From assembly GCA_034432155.1 (NCBI GenBank), contig DAOUCP010000018.1, positions 1-58,358 of the forward strand: a stretch of 58,358 bases of DNA, written 5' to 3'. The first letter of the stretch is position 1. The number at the start of each line of letters is the position of its first letter. The DNA is from DAOUCP01 sp034432155. Its GTDB lineage: Bacteria > Chloroflexota > Anaerolineae > Epilineales > Epilineaceae. Below are positions 43,296-53,257 of the stretch, one piece after another. Under the pieces are notes generated by a model. That model did no database searches and had not been told where the DNA came from. It saw nothing but the letters and a program-made list of their open reading frames with translations. The position numbers were made by a program, and so were the translations under genes.

Positions 43296-46180
43296 CGCGC
43301 GGCTGCGAGCTGTTGGCGGTGACCTTGCGCGACCGCGAGCTTGCCGCCAGGCAGGAGGTGGCCTCGTATCCGGGCGCCGCCCCAAGCGAGCGGCTACTCG
43401 TTGAGGAAGGAGCGCAGGCTGGCCCGGTGAGCGATCGCCGAGCAGCGTTGCTGGCGACGGTGCTCGACAACGCCCGGGTCCTGCGAGTGGCGCCCACCGA
43501 GCTGGTGGAGATGGCCCGCGGCCCGGTGGCCACCATCGAAGAGTATCGCTTGAGCCGGATTGCCGAGTGGTCTCAGCCACGCTATCGGCTGGATGAGCGA
43601 TTCGTCGACCTTTCGGTTCTGGTGGACCAGGGCGAGGAAGCGGCCTCAGGACGCTGGCGGACGGAACTGCGGCGCTTCCGCGGTCTGGGTCAGGCGGTCA
43701 GCGAGCTTGCCGACCGAGCGATGGTGATCATCGGTCCACCGGGCAGTGGCAAGAGCACTATGCTTCGGCGCTACGAGCTGGATCTGGCGGTGGCTGGCCT
43801 GCGCGGTGAGGTGGACAAGATCACCTGCTTCGTCCCGTTGAACCACTTTCGGCCCCGCGCACCAGGTGAGCCACCGCCGGCACCATTGACCTGGCTGGCG
43901 GAGCGGTGGTCAAGACGCTACCCCAGTCTGCCTGCTTTGGCGGACTTGCTGGCTGCGGGCCAACTGGTGTTGTTGCTCGACGGCCTCAACGAGATGCCTC
44001 ACCGGGATGCCAAGGACTACCACGAGCGCATCTTGCTGTGGAAGCAGTTTCTGCACGATACAGTCGTCGGTGTCGACGGAAACTCGGTCCTCTTCTCCTG
44101 CCGCAGTCAGGACTATTCGGCGCCGCTTTCGACGCCGGCGCTGCGTGCGCCGCAGCTGCGCATCGAGCCCATGACCGACCCACAAGTGCGCGAGTTTCTC
44201 GCCCGGTGGGTACCGGCGCAGGCGGACCGGCTGTGGCGGGAGCTCGAGGCATCCCCGCAGCTCGAGTTGCTGCGCGCCCCCTATTTCTTGAAGCTGTTGG
44301 TGGACCACGTGGTCAGTGAGGGGGACATTCCGCAAGGCCGAGCGACGTTGTTTACCGGCTTTGTCCGGCAGGCGCTCAAACGTGAGATCGAGCGAGACAA
44401 CCCGCTCTTCCAGCCCGATGAGCTGATCACCCTGCGGGACTACAAGCGGGTGGTGTGCGCCCGCAGTTGGCGAACGCCGTTTGAGCTGCCGGAACGCGGT
44501 CTCTTGTTCCCCAAGCTGTCCGACCTTGCCTTCCGCATGCAGGCGACGGCCACGATGTCGGGCCGGGGGCAGGTGCGCATCGGTTACGACGAGGCTGTGT
44601 CCTGGCTGGCTCACACGCGGGCCGAGGACGTTCTGAAAGCGGGCATCGCACTGGGAGTGCTGGACGAGGATTGGGACAGCGACGAGCTCCTCTTCTGCCA
44701 CCAGCTCCTGCAGGAGTACTTCGCCGCTCGCCGGCTGGCCATAGAGCCCGATCCGGGGCTGGTGCGCGTGCCGTGGCAGGTCGAGGAGCTACAGCCAGGA
44801 ATCGACGAGGTGGTTGGCAGCCTAGCGACGGCAGATGCCCTGCCACCGATGCCGAGCACGGGCTGGGAGGAGACAGCAGTCATGGCGGCAGCAATGGCGG
44901 CCGACGCCGATGACTTCCTGGGCAGCCTGATGCGCGCCAATCTCCCGCTGGCCGGTCGCTGCGCGGCGCAACCGGAGGTGCGGCGGCGTTGCTGCGGACC
45001 TCTGCTGTACCAGCTCCGAGAGGGACTGGCAGAGCGCAGTCGCGATCTGCGGGCGGACCTTCGGGTTCGGATCGCCTGCGCCGAGGCTTTGGGCGAGCTG
45101 GGCGATCCGCGCTACGAGGAACGCGTCGGCCCCTACGGCCGCTTCTTACTGCCGCCGATGGTTCGAATTCCGGCGGGTCGCTATCCCATTGGGGATGACG
45201 AGCCGCGGGAGTGGCGGGAGCACCGCACCGGCGAAGGGGGACTCGAGACCAGCCACCAACCCGCCCATGTCGTGGCGCTGGGGGCGTTTGCCATCGGTCG
45301 CTTCGCAGTGACGAATGCCGAGTGGGCGTGTTTCATGGCCAGTGGCGGCTACGATGACGAGCGCTGGTGGCCGACACCGGACGCGCGGCGGTGGCGCGAC
45401 GGCCAGCTGGCGAACGAGAGTGCCAAACGCAACAACCGCCTTTGGCGACAGCGCTTCCTGGCCGAGCCGGCGCTCTTTGCACGGGCCATCGCCGATGGCT
45501 TCTTTGCCGACGAGGCAGCGGTGGAGCGCTGGCGATCGTGGCTGGCCCTCGACGAGGCGGCCTTCGAGGAAGCGCTGGCTCGCCACTGGCAGCCCCAGCG
45601 TCGGACGGAACCCGCCTGCTGGCGGGATGACCGTTTCCATCGGCCGCTGCAGCCGGTCGTTGGCGTCAGTTGGTTCGAGGCGTTGGCCTATTGCACTTGG
45701 CTAAGTGCGCAGACCGGCCGCTCGTTTCGGCTGCCCGCGGAGGTAGAATGGGAAGCAGCGGCCCGTGGCTTTGCTGGCCGTCCCTATCCTTGGGGCGAAG
45801 CCACGGACGGTTGGCGGGCGAACACGTTTGAGGCCCACCTGCGATCCACTGCACCGGTCGGCGTATTCCCCGAGGGCGACACGCCTGACGGGATCTGCGA
45901 TCTGGCAGGCAATACGTACGAGTGGACGTCCAGCTTGTGGGGTGCGTTGGACAGCGCGGAGTCGGGAGGGACGTTCGGCTACCCATACGACGCGCACGAT
46001 GGGCGGGAGGAGCTGGCGGCAGCCGTCGACCTCGCCCGGGTCCTGCGCGGTAGCTCCTGGCTTGGTGACGCCAGCTGCGCCCGCGCCTGTCTGCGTTTCG
46101 CGGCGCGGCCGTTCTACGCCAACGACGACATCGGCTTTCGGCTGGCCGCCTCGCCGACCGCCGAGACGGACGTGCCTTAG
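43190..46180 (+). CDS. STAND NTPase: NACHT domain with C-terminal FGE/C-type-lectin-fold domain
   Basis: 996 residues as an open frame; the first 25 or so are probably not native (see the frame break). Walker A GPPGSGKST at about 182-190, Walker B LVLLLDGLNEMP near 260, sensor-like FSCRSQDY, and a helical NACHT winged region follow. Residues about 650-990 are a formylglycine-generating-enzyme (FGE-sulfatase) fold: MVRIPAGRYPIGDDEP, FRLPAEVEWEAAARG, LAGNTYEWTSSLWG, and the terminal DIGFRLA. The first of the two catalytic FGE Cys appears to be Gly (RGSSWLGDASC), so it is more likely a ligand-binding module. Similar STAND proteins act in immunity or programmed-death-type conflict systems in multicellular or complex bacteria. 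Confidence 0.78.
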   Translation: MEHLALPIPWRLARPVKAGAVAGADAAYRTIARRLTRGCELLAVTLRDRELAARQEVASYPGAAPSERLLVEEGAQAGPVSDRRAALLATVLDNARVLRVAPTELVEMARGPVATIEEYRLSRIAEWSQPRYRLDERFVDLSVLVDQGEEAASGRWRTELRRFRGLGQAVSELADRAMVIIGPPGSGKSTMLRRYELDLAVAGLRGEVDKITCFVPLNHFRPRAPGEPPPAPLTWLAERWSRRYPSLPALADLLAAGQLVLLLDGLNEMPHRDAKDYHERILLWKQFLHDTVVGVDGNSVLFSCRSQDYSAPLSTPALRAPQLRIEPMTDPQVREFLARWVPAQADRLWRELEASPQLELLRAPYFLKLLVDHVVSEGDIPQGRATLFTGFVRQALKREIERDNPLFQPDELITLRDYKRVVCARSWRTPFELPERGLLFPKLSDLAFRMQATATMSGRGQVRIGYDEAVSWLAHTRAEDVLKAGIALGVLDEDWDSDELLFCHQLLQEYFAARRLAIEPDPGLVRVPWQVEELQPGIDEVVGSLATADALPPMPSTGWEETAVMAAAMAADADDFLGSLMRANLPLAGRCAAQPEVRRRCCGPLLYQLREGLAERSRDLRADLRVRIACAEALGELGDPRYEERVGPYGRFLLPPMVRIPAGRYPIGDDEPREWREHRTGEGGLETSHQPAHVVALGAFAIGRFAVTNAEWACFMASGGYDDERWWPTPDARRWRDGQLANESAKRNNRLWRQRFLAEPALFARAIADGFFADEAAVERWRSWLALDEAAFEEALARHWQPQRRTEPACWRDDRFHRPLQPVVGVSWFEALAYCTWLSAQTGRSFRLPAEVEWEAAARGFAGRPYPWGEATDGWRANTFEAHLRSTAPVGVFPEGDTPDGICDLAGNTYEWTSSLWGALDSAESGGTFGYPYDAHDGREELAAAVDLARVLRGSSWLGDASCARACLRFAARPFYANDDIGFRLAASPTAETDVP

Positions 46181-46207
46181 GGGACGCGACTCCTTTCGGG
46201 CCAGGAC

Positions 46208-46243
46208 GGCGCGCCCACAGTCCCCTGTCGCCGTGGGCGCGCC
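46208..46243. terminator. GC-rich hairpin between convergent genes
   Basis: 11 bp stem GGCGCGCCCAC (46208-46218) with GTGGGCGCGCC (46233-46243), between the stop of the NACHT gene and the stop of the DUF4352 gene. It has no T tract, so it may be a weak bidirectional terminator or mRNA-end structure. Confidence 0.45.
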
Positions 46244-46278
46244 TGGCAGGATCGCTCGCCCGGGTGGACTGGCAGTCG

Positions 46279-47253
46279 CTACTGCAGCGCGAACCACCAA
46301 TCGCCGTTGGGCTGCTTGCCTCGCCGAAAGACGAGCAGCAAGTCGTCGGTGTGGGGCACCTCGAAGATCACCCAGCCGCTTAGCTGGCCTGGCGGCAGGA
46401 CCTCACCCTCGAAGGGCGGCTCTGGCATCACCACCCCGGGGAACCATGGCGGCTCGAAGGGTCGCCCGCCGGCCACGAGCGTCCAGTCATCCTCGGCGTA
46501 CTTGGTGAACTCTCGTGGCACGTCGTCGCCTTCGATGGCCGCGTACAGGTTCAGAAGGACGTACTGATTGCCCGATGTCGGGGGCGAATTGAACATGTTG
46601 ACGTCCTGGAGGAAGTCCGTCGCCTCGCTGCCGATCAGTGCTCTGGCTACACCCAGCTCCAGGCGCCAGCCGTCGTCGCGGCCCGCCAGCACGAAGGCTT
46701 TGTCGGCCGGCACCGGCGCTTGTCGACTGGCGAACTCGGCGGTCGGGGTGGGCGTCGGTTCGGCTGGGGTGGAAGTCGCTGCCGGCCTCGCAGTTGGCTC
46801 ACCGGCAATCCCGGGCGCTTGTTCGGAAACCACCTGGGCAGGCGGTTGGCCGCCGGGCTGCGCCCCGCCTTGGCCGCTCTCGAGCAACCCCGCCGTCGTG
46901 CCCGAAAGGCGGCCGACGTCATAGGCCGCCCTCTCGAGTGGACGCCCGCTGTCGAGGAGTGAGAACCCGACGCTCCAAAGCCCCGACCAGGCTAGTAGCA
47001 CCAACAACCAGCCTAAGGCCTTCTGGCCACCCGTGCTTCCGCCGACCAGGGGCAGTGCCCGCCGTTTCGCGTATACGGCAGCCGGCAACAGCAAGAGCAC
47101 AGCATACACAACGCCGGCGGCGAGGCCTTGCGCACCGCCCTCGCTCAGCCCGGACAAGAACATCAGGACGACCAGAGTGTAGTAGAGTGCCGCGAGGACC
47201 TGCTTCCAGCGTTGCTGTGCCTGCAGTCCTGGCAGCCGGTTCAAAATGCTCAT
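46279..47253 (-). CDS. DUF4352-domain membrane-anchored protein
   Basis: 324 residues from the ATG at 47251-47253, chosen for the AGGGAGGTC site upstream. Three hydrophobic segments (about 18-40, 44-62 and 75-100) lead to a Pro/Thr linker (about 135-175) and a C-terminal beta-sandwich of DUF4352 type (NQYVLLNLYAAIEGDD, PPGQLSGWVIFEVP, LLLVFRRG). DUF4352 domains are usually extracytoplasmic and of unknown function. It converges with the NACHT-FGE gene. Confidence 0.78.
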   Translation of the reverse strand: MSILNRLPGLQAQQRWKQVLAALYYTLVVLMFLSGLSEGGAQGLAAGVVYAVLLLLPAAVYAKRRALPLVGGSTGGQKALGWLLVLLAWSGLWSVGFSLLDSGRPLERAAYDVGRLSGTTAGLLESGQGGAQPGGQPPAQVVSEQAPGIAGEPTARPAATSTPAEPTPTPTAEFASRQAPVPADKAFVLAGRDDGWRLELGVARALIGSEATDFLQDVNMFNSPPTSGNQYVLLNLYAAIEGDDVPREFTKYAEDDWTLVAGGRPFEPPWFPGVVMPEPPFEGEVLPPGQLSGWVIFEVPHTDDLLLVFRRGKQPNGDWWFALQ

Positions 47254-47732
47254 CGAATGACCTCCCTGTGCTTCGGCTTTCGCGCGGTGGCCGGCGCACT
47301 CGGAGGGGTCGGTCATTCGACCGGCAACGACCTACGATGCCGAACGGACTCCGGCATCGTCAGGCTGTCACGGCGGCCGACGCTCGGTCGCCAGTCACCG
47401 CGCAAGGCCAGTTTACGGCAGCGGTGTTGCAAGTACGGCAACATCCGGGCCCGGGCGGAGGCGGCAGGACCCAGCCACTGCGTGCCGGCCAGGCTAACCA
47501 GCCGCAACGCTAACCATGTGCGGCGAATGGCATGCCTCACAGTCTGCGATGCCGTTTCACCCGGATCGACGATGGCGATCCCGCTGGTCGCCAGCCGAGC
47601 GGCGCCGCGGCGGAGGTGGAGTCGGTGGCCGGCCAAATGCGTCGTAGGACCCTCGGCCGGGCGCTCGGGTGCCGCTCTGGATCCCCGCTACCCAAGCAAC
47701 CCGGCCGGTCGATGGCCGCGCCGACGGTGAGC
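47254..47732. other. Intergenic region without recognised gene
   Basis: 479 bp. A minus-strand open frame (47313-47636) has no recognisable motif or good start site. I see no promoter, repeat or RNA that I can support. Confidence 0.4.
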
Positions 47733-50700
47733 CTACAGCGGGCTACAGCCCTCGCCTTGGACCACGTAGCTGGGTCCGTCGTCCACCGCCGTGCTGTCGG
47801 CCGCGTGCGGCACGTGCACTTGGAAGGCGGTCATTCCTAGATTGCCGGACGCATCCCTTGCCGCCAACTGAATGGTGTAGACCCGGCCGTTGCCAGCGCC
47901 CTGCCGCTCGGCCCGCAACTCCACCCGCCGGCAGCCTGGGGCAATGCGGATGTCTTCGCTGGTGTGATCGTCACGGCCACCAGCCGCGTCTTCGGGTTCG
48001 TCGCTCGATACCGCCGCGATCCAGACCGCTTGCGGGGAGAGACGGGAGTCGCAGGCATCGGTGACGGCGAGAAGGAGGTCGTCGACGTCGATCGCTTACA
48101 CGTCGTGGTTCGGCGGCCAGAGCTGAATCGGCGCGGCGCGCACAATGATGGTTGGCGCCTGCGTATCGACGACGTGCACGCGGCGAAGCGCCGTTGCCTC
48201 GTTGCCGCTCGCGTCCGTCGCAAGGTAGCGAATGGTGTAATCGCCGGGGACGCAAGCGTCCACCACGCCATCCGTCGCGACCGCCACCGAACCCTCGCAA
48301 ACGTCCTCCGCCACGGCACCGGGATCGGCGTAGGGCCCAGGGCACTCGATGCTCACCTCGGCATCACCGACAAGGGTGATGGCCGGCGGCACCGTATCGG
48401 GGACCGTCACCACCACGCTGTCCGGCGCCGACGAGAACTCACCGTCGCTCACCACAAGCTGGATGGTGTGCGATCCCATAGTGAGGGTGACGATCGGTTG
48501 GACTCCGTTGACCGTTCCCCCACCTTCCGGGAACGGTCCGGTCCAGGTGTAGGTGAGCGAATCGCCATCCGGGTCCGTGGAGTTAGAGCCATCCACGGTG
48601 ACCAGCGTGCCACCCGGGCCGGCACACTCCACCGTCTGGTCGGCACCGGCGTCGGCAATCGGTGGTCCGTTGCAGCCGGGCGAGTAGCCGTGCAGCCAAC
48701 CATCGCGCACGCCGTACGCGTATGAGTCGGTAACGTCCAGGCGGTTGGAGTCCACGCCCGGTATGAACAGTGGTGGCGGGCAGGACCGGCCCCAGTAGTG
48801 GCCTTCGCCGCCCACCGAGACTTCCATAGCTTGGTGCGAGAGCACCTGCGTGACCGTGTTGCTGTAGACGTTGTTGTGCGTCACTTCAGATCTTTGAGCA
48901 TTGCTCAACCACAATCCATGGTTGTAGCCCGTGATGGTGTTGTCCGTGACCACGGCCCGCCCAACTGCATACGTGCCGCGCAAACTGATGCCAGCGCCAC
49001 CGATACCGGCACTGCCTAGACCAGTGAGTCGATTGCCCTTGATAAGAGCGCCCTCGAAGGCCGCACTCCAAGGATCGTGAATGGCAATGCCATATTGAGC
49101 ATTCAGAATCGTGTTGCCCTCAATCACAGTGTTGCCGAGCCCGCAGGCGCCCACAAAGCCGATGCCGAATGCCCGATTATTGATCGTGTTACCCGTGATT
49201 GTCAGATCGTATGACGACTCACCGTACAGGCAGCTAAGTGGTTTGGCGATACCGATCCCCTGGCCGGTGCCGGAAACGTCGCAGTTTCGCACGACGCACC
49301 GGTCACACGGAGCCAGAACAATACTGCCGCCATTTCGGTAATTCTGTCCATCCCAATCCCATACGTTCAGTGAGTCTCCGGTGCCAATGTTTCGGGCATC
49401 GACGCCTTCTACCACGGAGTCATCCCAGATCCTGAGCCCGACGGTGCGCAGACCGAAGCGCGTCAAGTTCGCGCCGCTCACCCGTGCTCCGCCGCCCACA
49501 TCCGCGCCGCTGTTCGAGCCGGTCAGGTCATTGCCGTTGAAGTTGGCGTCGAATTCCAGCCCGCCGAATCCCTCGAGAAGCATCGCCCACTGGCGCGAGT
49601 ATGAGAGGTCATTACCGCCGATGTATGCGGCAGTCACCCGTTTCTCCGCAAACGTGCGAGACCACGACTTGCACATGAGCCCGTAGTCGCTGTGGGAGAA
49701 GTCGTTGCCCACGATCCTATCGCCTTGTCCACAGGCAGCTCCATCGTAAAGAAGAGCAACCTGCCTATTACTTGCCCGGTTGCTCTCGATGATGTAGCGA
49801 AGGTGTCCCGCGTTGTACCGGCAGTCGGTAGCCAGGTAGATGCCGACACCGCTGCCATTGCCGCTGAAGTCGGACTGGCGGATCGTCACATCTTCCAGGT
49901 TCGAGTCCAGGCGCACTCCGGTCTGGGTGTTCGTGGTGACGATCTGCTCCAAGACGCTATTCTTGTTCGCGCCCCCATACTTCTCCCCGGTGCCGAAGAT
50001 CCCGTAGGTGGCGCCGTCGATGTGGAGCGCCTGTAGGCGAGTCCGGTGGGCCTTACCGCCCAGCCGAATGCCCACCGGAAAGCCCTCAATGCGGCAGTTG
50101 CGGACCGTCGAGTCAGCCCACCAGATATTCTGTACTCCCACCCCGGTGCCGTCACCAACCAGCCGGTGGCCGGCACAGTCCAGGGTGAGGCCGGCTTGGT
50201 CGAATTGGATGGTCTCCGGCACGTCCCGCGTCAGCGTGCACGTCTTGGTCGCTCCGTCCCACGTGCCCAAAGCCGGTTGGGGTGTCCACGTAAAGCCGCC
50301 GCCGCTGAGCGCTCCGTCGTGACCGGCGACCCGATCGTGGGCGACCGTGCCACCGCCGTCGTCGAGTCGCCAGTAGCCCCGCATGCCCTCCGGGCAGCCG
50401 CCAGCGCAAAGATCGGCCGCTTGACCGGCGGCATAATGGGCAGCAATCTCCGTCGCCGAGAGGGCCCGCTCGTAGATGGCCGCCCCACTCATCATGCCAA
50501 TGTACTTGAACCAGCCGCGCACCTCGCGGCCAAGGGTCACCGGGAAGGGGCGGTCGGCCGGTACGACACTGGTGTCCTTGCTACCGCGTAAGACCCCGTT
50601 GATGTACACGCGGAGCTGGGACCCATCATAGACGCCGACCACGTGATACCACTGGTTGAATCAGTAACCAAGATTGGAATCGACGAAGTCACTATCAGTT

Positions 50701-51617
50701 TCGTTGCCGATGATAAAGCGGATGCTGTAGCAGTGATAGGGACAGGCAGGTCCGAGTGCAAAGTCGACGCTCTTATCCTTGTCGGGTGCGGCCCGGCTCA
50801 TGATCGTGGCCTAGATCTGCTCAGGCATGTTCACCCAGACTTCAACGCTAAAGGCCGTCATGCCGGGGAACGAATGGCCGGTGTCGACCCAGCCGTTGCC
50901 GCTGAGCTTCAGCGCCGACTCCTCAATGGGATCGGCGCAGTCGCCACCGGTGGCATTGTTTCTCAGGAACAGCGTCGACGTTCGCGGCTGGACCCATAGG
51001 AAGGCCCCGTCGCTGGGGATTTCTTGCTGCCAGGTGTAGGCACCGTTGCTGTCGGTGACGAAAGGCGTCACCTGGTGGTAGTCGCCGGCGTACAGGTAAT
51101 AGCCGGTGCTAGGGGAGAGCCCGCTGAGGGTGAGCGTGGTGGCGGCCGCCTCGGCATGCATGCTCATATGGACCATCCCAGGCATCGATTGCAGACTGAC
51201 CACGATGGGTTCCGTACTCGTCAGAGTCACGTCGTGCCAACCACTGCCCGTCACCTCGAAGAAGGTGCCTCGGCCAGAAACCTGCCCCGGCACGACCAAG
51301 GGAGTGGGGTCGTCGGACGGAGCATCGTCAAGGTCCGAGGCCAGTTCCTTCCACTGGGCCGGCCGACCGAACGGTGGGAACGGCCGGGTGAGTGATGCAC
51401 CGTCAGCGCCGGTCACGGTGTTGGGCAAACTGTCGGCGCCGAGGCTTGGCCACCCCGCGGCGGATGGCAGGGAGCGAAGGGCATATGACTGGAGATCGCC
51501 AGGCAGGATCCGCCCTGGCGGGCCCGAGGCGGCCGACGCTGTGGCGCCCGCAGCCACGAGGATGGCCGCACACGGCGCGACCCGCAAGACCAACCGAAGG
51601 ATGTGTCTTCGGTCCAT
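47733..51617 (-). pseudogene. Secreted LamG/parallel-beta-helix/PKD protein with three in-frame stops
   Basis: A single reading frame of 1295 codons starts at the ATG (51615-51617) after a strong AAAGGAGG and a signal peptide (about 1-31). It is broken by TAG at 50811-50813 (codon 269), TGA at 50661-50663 (codon 319) and TAA at 48096-48098 (codon 1174), ending with TAG at 47733. Domain sense continues across each stop: LamG (about 235-355) spans the first two, and a PKD/HYR-type domain spans the third (LWPPNHDV then AIDVDDLLLAVTDAC). Between them are NosD-like right-handed beta-helix repeats (about 410-950; for example GNTINNRAFGIGFVG). No frameshift is seen. Probably a recently inactivated surface or extracellular protein, or recoded or assembly-affected. 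Confidence 0.75.
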
Positions 51618-52035
51618 GGCACGAAACCTCCTTTCCAGGCAACTGCCTGATCAGCCCAGCCGCCGGCGGAGCTGGGTCGACCGAGCACGGCGAACCCTCA
51701 TGCACGCCGCCAGCGGAGCAACGTCGGATGCCGCGCCCACCATAGCGAAGAAAGGGGTATTGTCGCTAGCGGATTTGGACAGAAAAGTGACAAGAAAGTG
51801 ACAATGGCCGCTTCTGGACCACACGCTGCTGCTAGGCCGCCGTCATCGGCGGACGAGGCGGCCACTCCGGGTACTTGCCCAGGGCGGGCAGGCCCATGGG
51901 CGGCCAACTGGCACGATGGCCGCGGGCCCGACGCGGTGCGTACTAGGAGCTCGCCGAAGGCAGAGGCGATGACCGATCGGCGATGGTGGGCGGGCGAGGC
52001 GCTGCCCGCCTCGAACGCGAGCGCGCTCTCGTCGG
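51618..52035. other. Intergenic region upstream of beta-helix gene
   Basis: 418 bp without a recognised gene. It contains AAAGTGACA twice (51784-51802) and a weak minus-strand promoter, GCGACA with TATGGT (51739-51744) at 17 bp spacing, pointing at the beta-helix gene. Confidence 0.35.
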
Positions 52036-53163
52036 CTAAGCCGGCAGCATGGCCGGGAAGGCGCTCAGGTGGATGACCTCTTGCTCGTACACGAGTGCGG
52101 AGCCGAAGACACGATCGCCCCGAATCCGAACATCCACTCCTAGACCCGGTGTCTCGTGCTCGGTCATCGGCGCCGCCGCGAGCTCGGCCAGGAAGGACCG
52201 CGCCACCGGGAGGCATGCCACGTTCGGGTCGTCCGGCCGCTCGGCTTGCGCCGGAGGCTCAGAGGCGGGCAGCCGCCTGGCTTCCGCAGCCCCCTCGGCC
52301 TCCGCGAACGCGCGCCCCTCGCCCGCCCGCTCTGCGGCCCCAGGCCTTGGGGCGGCAGACTCGACCGCCCCAGGCTCGACAGTCGCCTGATCCGCTTGAC
52401 CAAGACGGTGAGCCGGCCGTTTCCCAAACTGGCGCAGGACAATGGCTTCCATGGCGTAGCTGCGCACGAGCTTTGGGTGCAAGCGGGCGTACGCCTCCGG
52501 CCGGCTGACAAAGTCAAGGCCCAGGACGGTGCCGTCGATGAGGACGAGGCTGCCGAGCTGGCCTTCGACCGGTGGCAGGGCGGCCACGTAGCGCTCCACG
52601 TCCGCCCCGCGGGCGCTGTATGCATCCCGCAGCGCCGCCGTCGGCGAGCTCGTACCCAGCTGCCTGTGCAAGCCGTCAATCTCGCGCCAGATCTCGCCTT
52701 GGTCAGACCGCCGCCCTCCCGAACTGGCTAAGCTGTCCGTCACACTTCGGCTCGTCCGCCAACGCACCGAGTGGGCCGCCACCAACCCCGAGTCCGCCAT
52801 AAGCGCCGTGATGCGGTGCCAACGTCCGAGCTCGGAACAGGTTACGTCCAGGACGATGCGCTCGCCGGTGGGGACCAGAACGCTGGCATTCACCAATCGA
52901 TTCTGCTTCGCCCCGACCAGCTCTTCGCCGTCCACCAGCAGCACGGGCAGCGTATGTTGGTTCACGACGGCGAGCTCGGGCACCGACCCGGACGCACTCA
53001 CCTCATCGACCTGGAGACCGCCTGTGTCCAGAGCATCGCTGAGCGACGCATAGGACACCGTGGCGGAAGAAGGGCCAACGACCGCCACAATGGTGAGGCC
53101 ATCGCTCTGGCGAAGCGGCCCGAGTTGCAGGGATTCGAGAAAGCTCTGCACCGTGGGATGCAT
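52036..53163 (-). CDS. ARPP-1 / DUF6569 family protein
   Basis: 375 residues. The core motif LPVLLVDGEELVGAKQNRLVNASVLVP (about 92-118) is the signature of the ARPP-1 (DUF6569) family, followed by VTCSELGRWH. An Ala/Glu/Pro-rich linker (about 265-315) separates the C-terminal segment, which resembles the end of the same domain. Family proteins are cytosolic and have been linked by genome context to ADP-ribosylation and phosphatase systems; no reaction is established. It stands alone on the minus strand, with no overlaps. Confidence 0.75.
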   Translation of the reverse strand: MHPTVQSFLESLQLGPLRQSDGLTIVAVVGPSSATVSYASLSDALDTGGLQVDEVSASGSVPELAVVNQHTLPVLLVDGEELVGAKQNRLVNASVLVPTGERIVLDVTCSELGRWHRITALMADSGLVAAHSVRWRTSRSVTDSLASSGGRRSDQGEIWREIDGLHRQLGTSSPTAALRDAYSARGADVERYVAALPPVEGQLGSLVLIDGTVLGLDFVSRPEAYARLHPKLVRSYAMEAIVLRQFGKRPAHRLGQADQATVEPGAVESAAPRPGAAERAGEGRAFAEAEGAAEARRLPASEPPAQAERPDDPNVACLPVARSFLAELAAAPMTEHETPGLGVDVRIRGDRVFGSALVYEQEVIHLSAFPAMLPA

Positions 53164-53257
53164 GGCACCCTCCTCTCGCAGACACCTCCGACGCGACGAC
53201 CAATCGTGTTACCGCGTCACCGTCCGGGGTTCCGCTCGGGCGGCGAGCCGGCCGGGC

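Noticed and set aside
45900..46180. Possible variable region of a diversity-generating retroelement at the end of the FGE-fold domain
   Set aside because: The fold is a common target of such elements, but I see no reverse transcriptase, accessory gene or template repeat anywhere in the window.
47733..51617. Alternative genetic code or selenocysteine/pyrrolysine insertion explaining the in-frame stops
   Set aside because: Three different stop codons are involved, while other genes here end normally at TAA, TAG and TGA; no SECIS-like element was seen.
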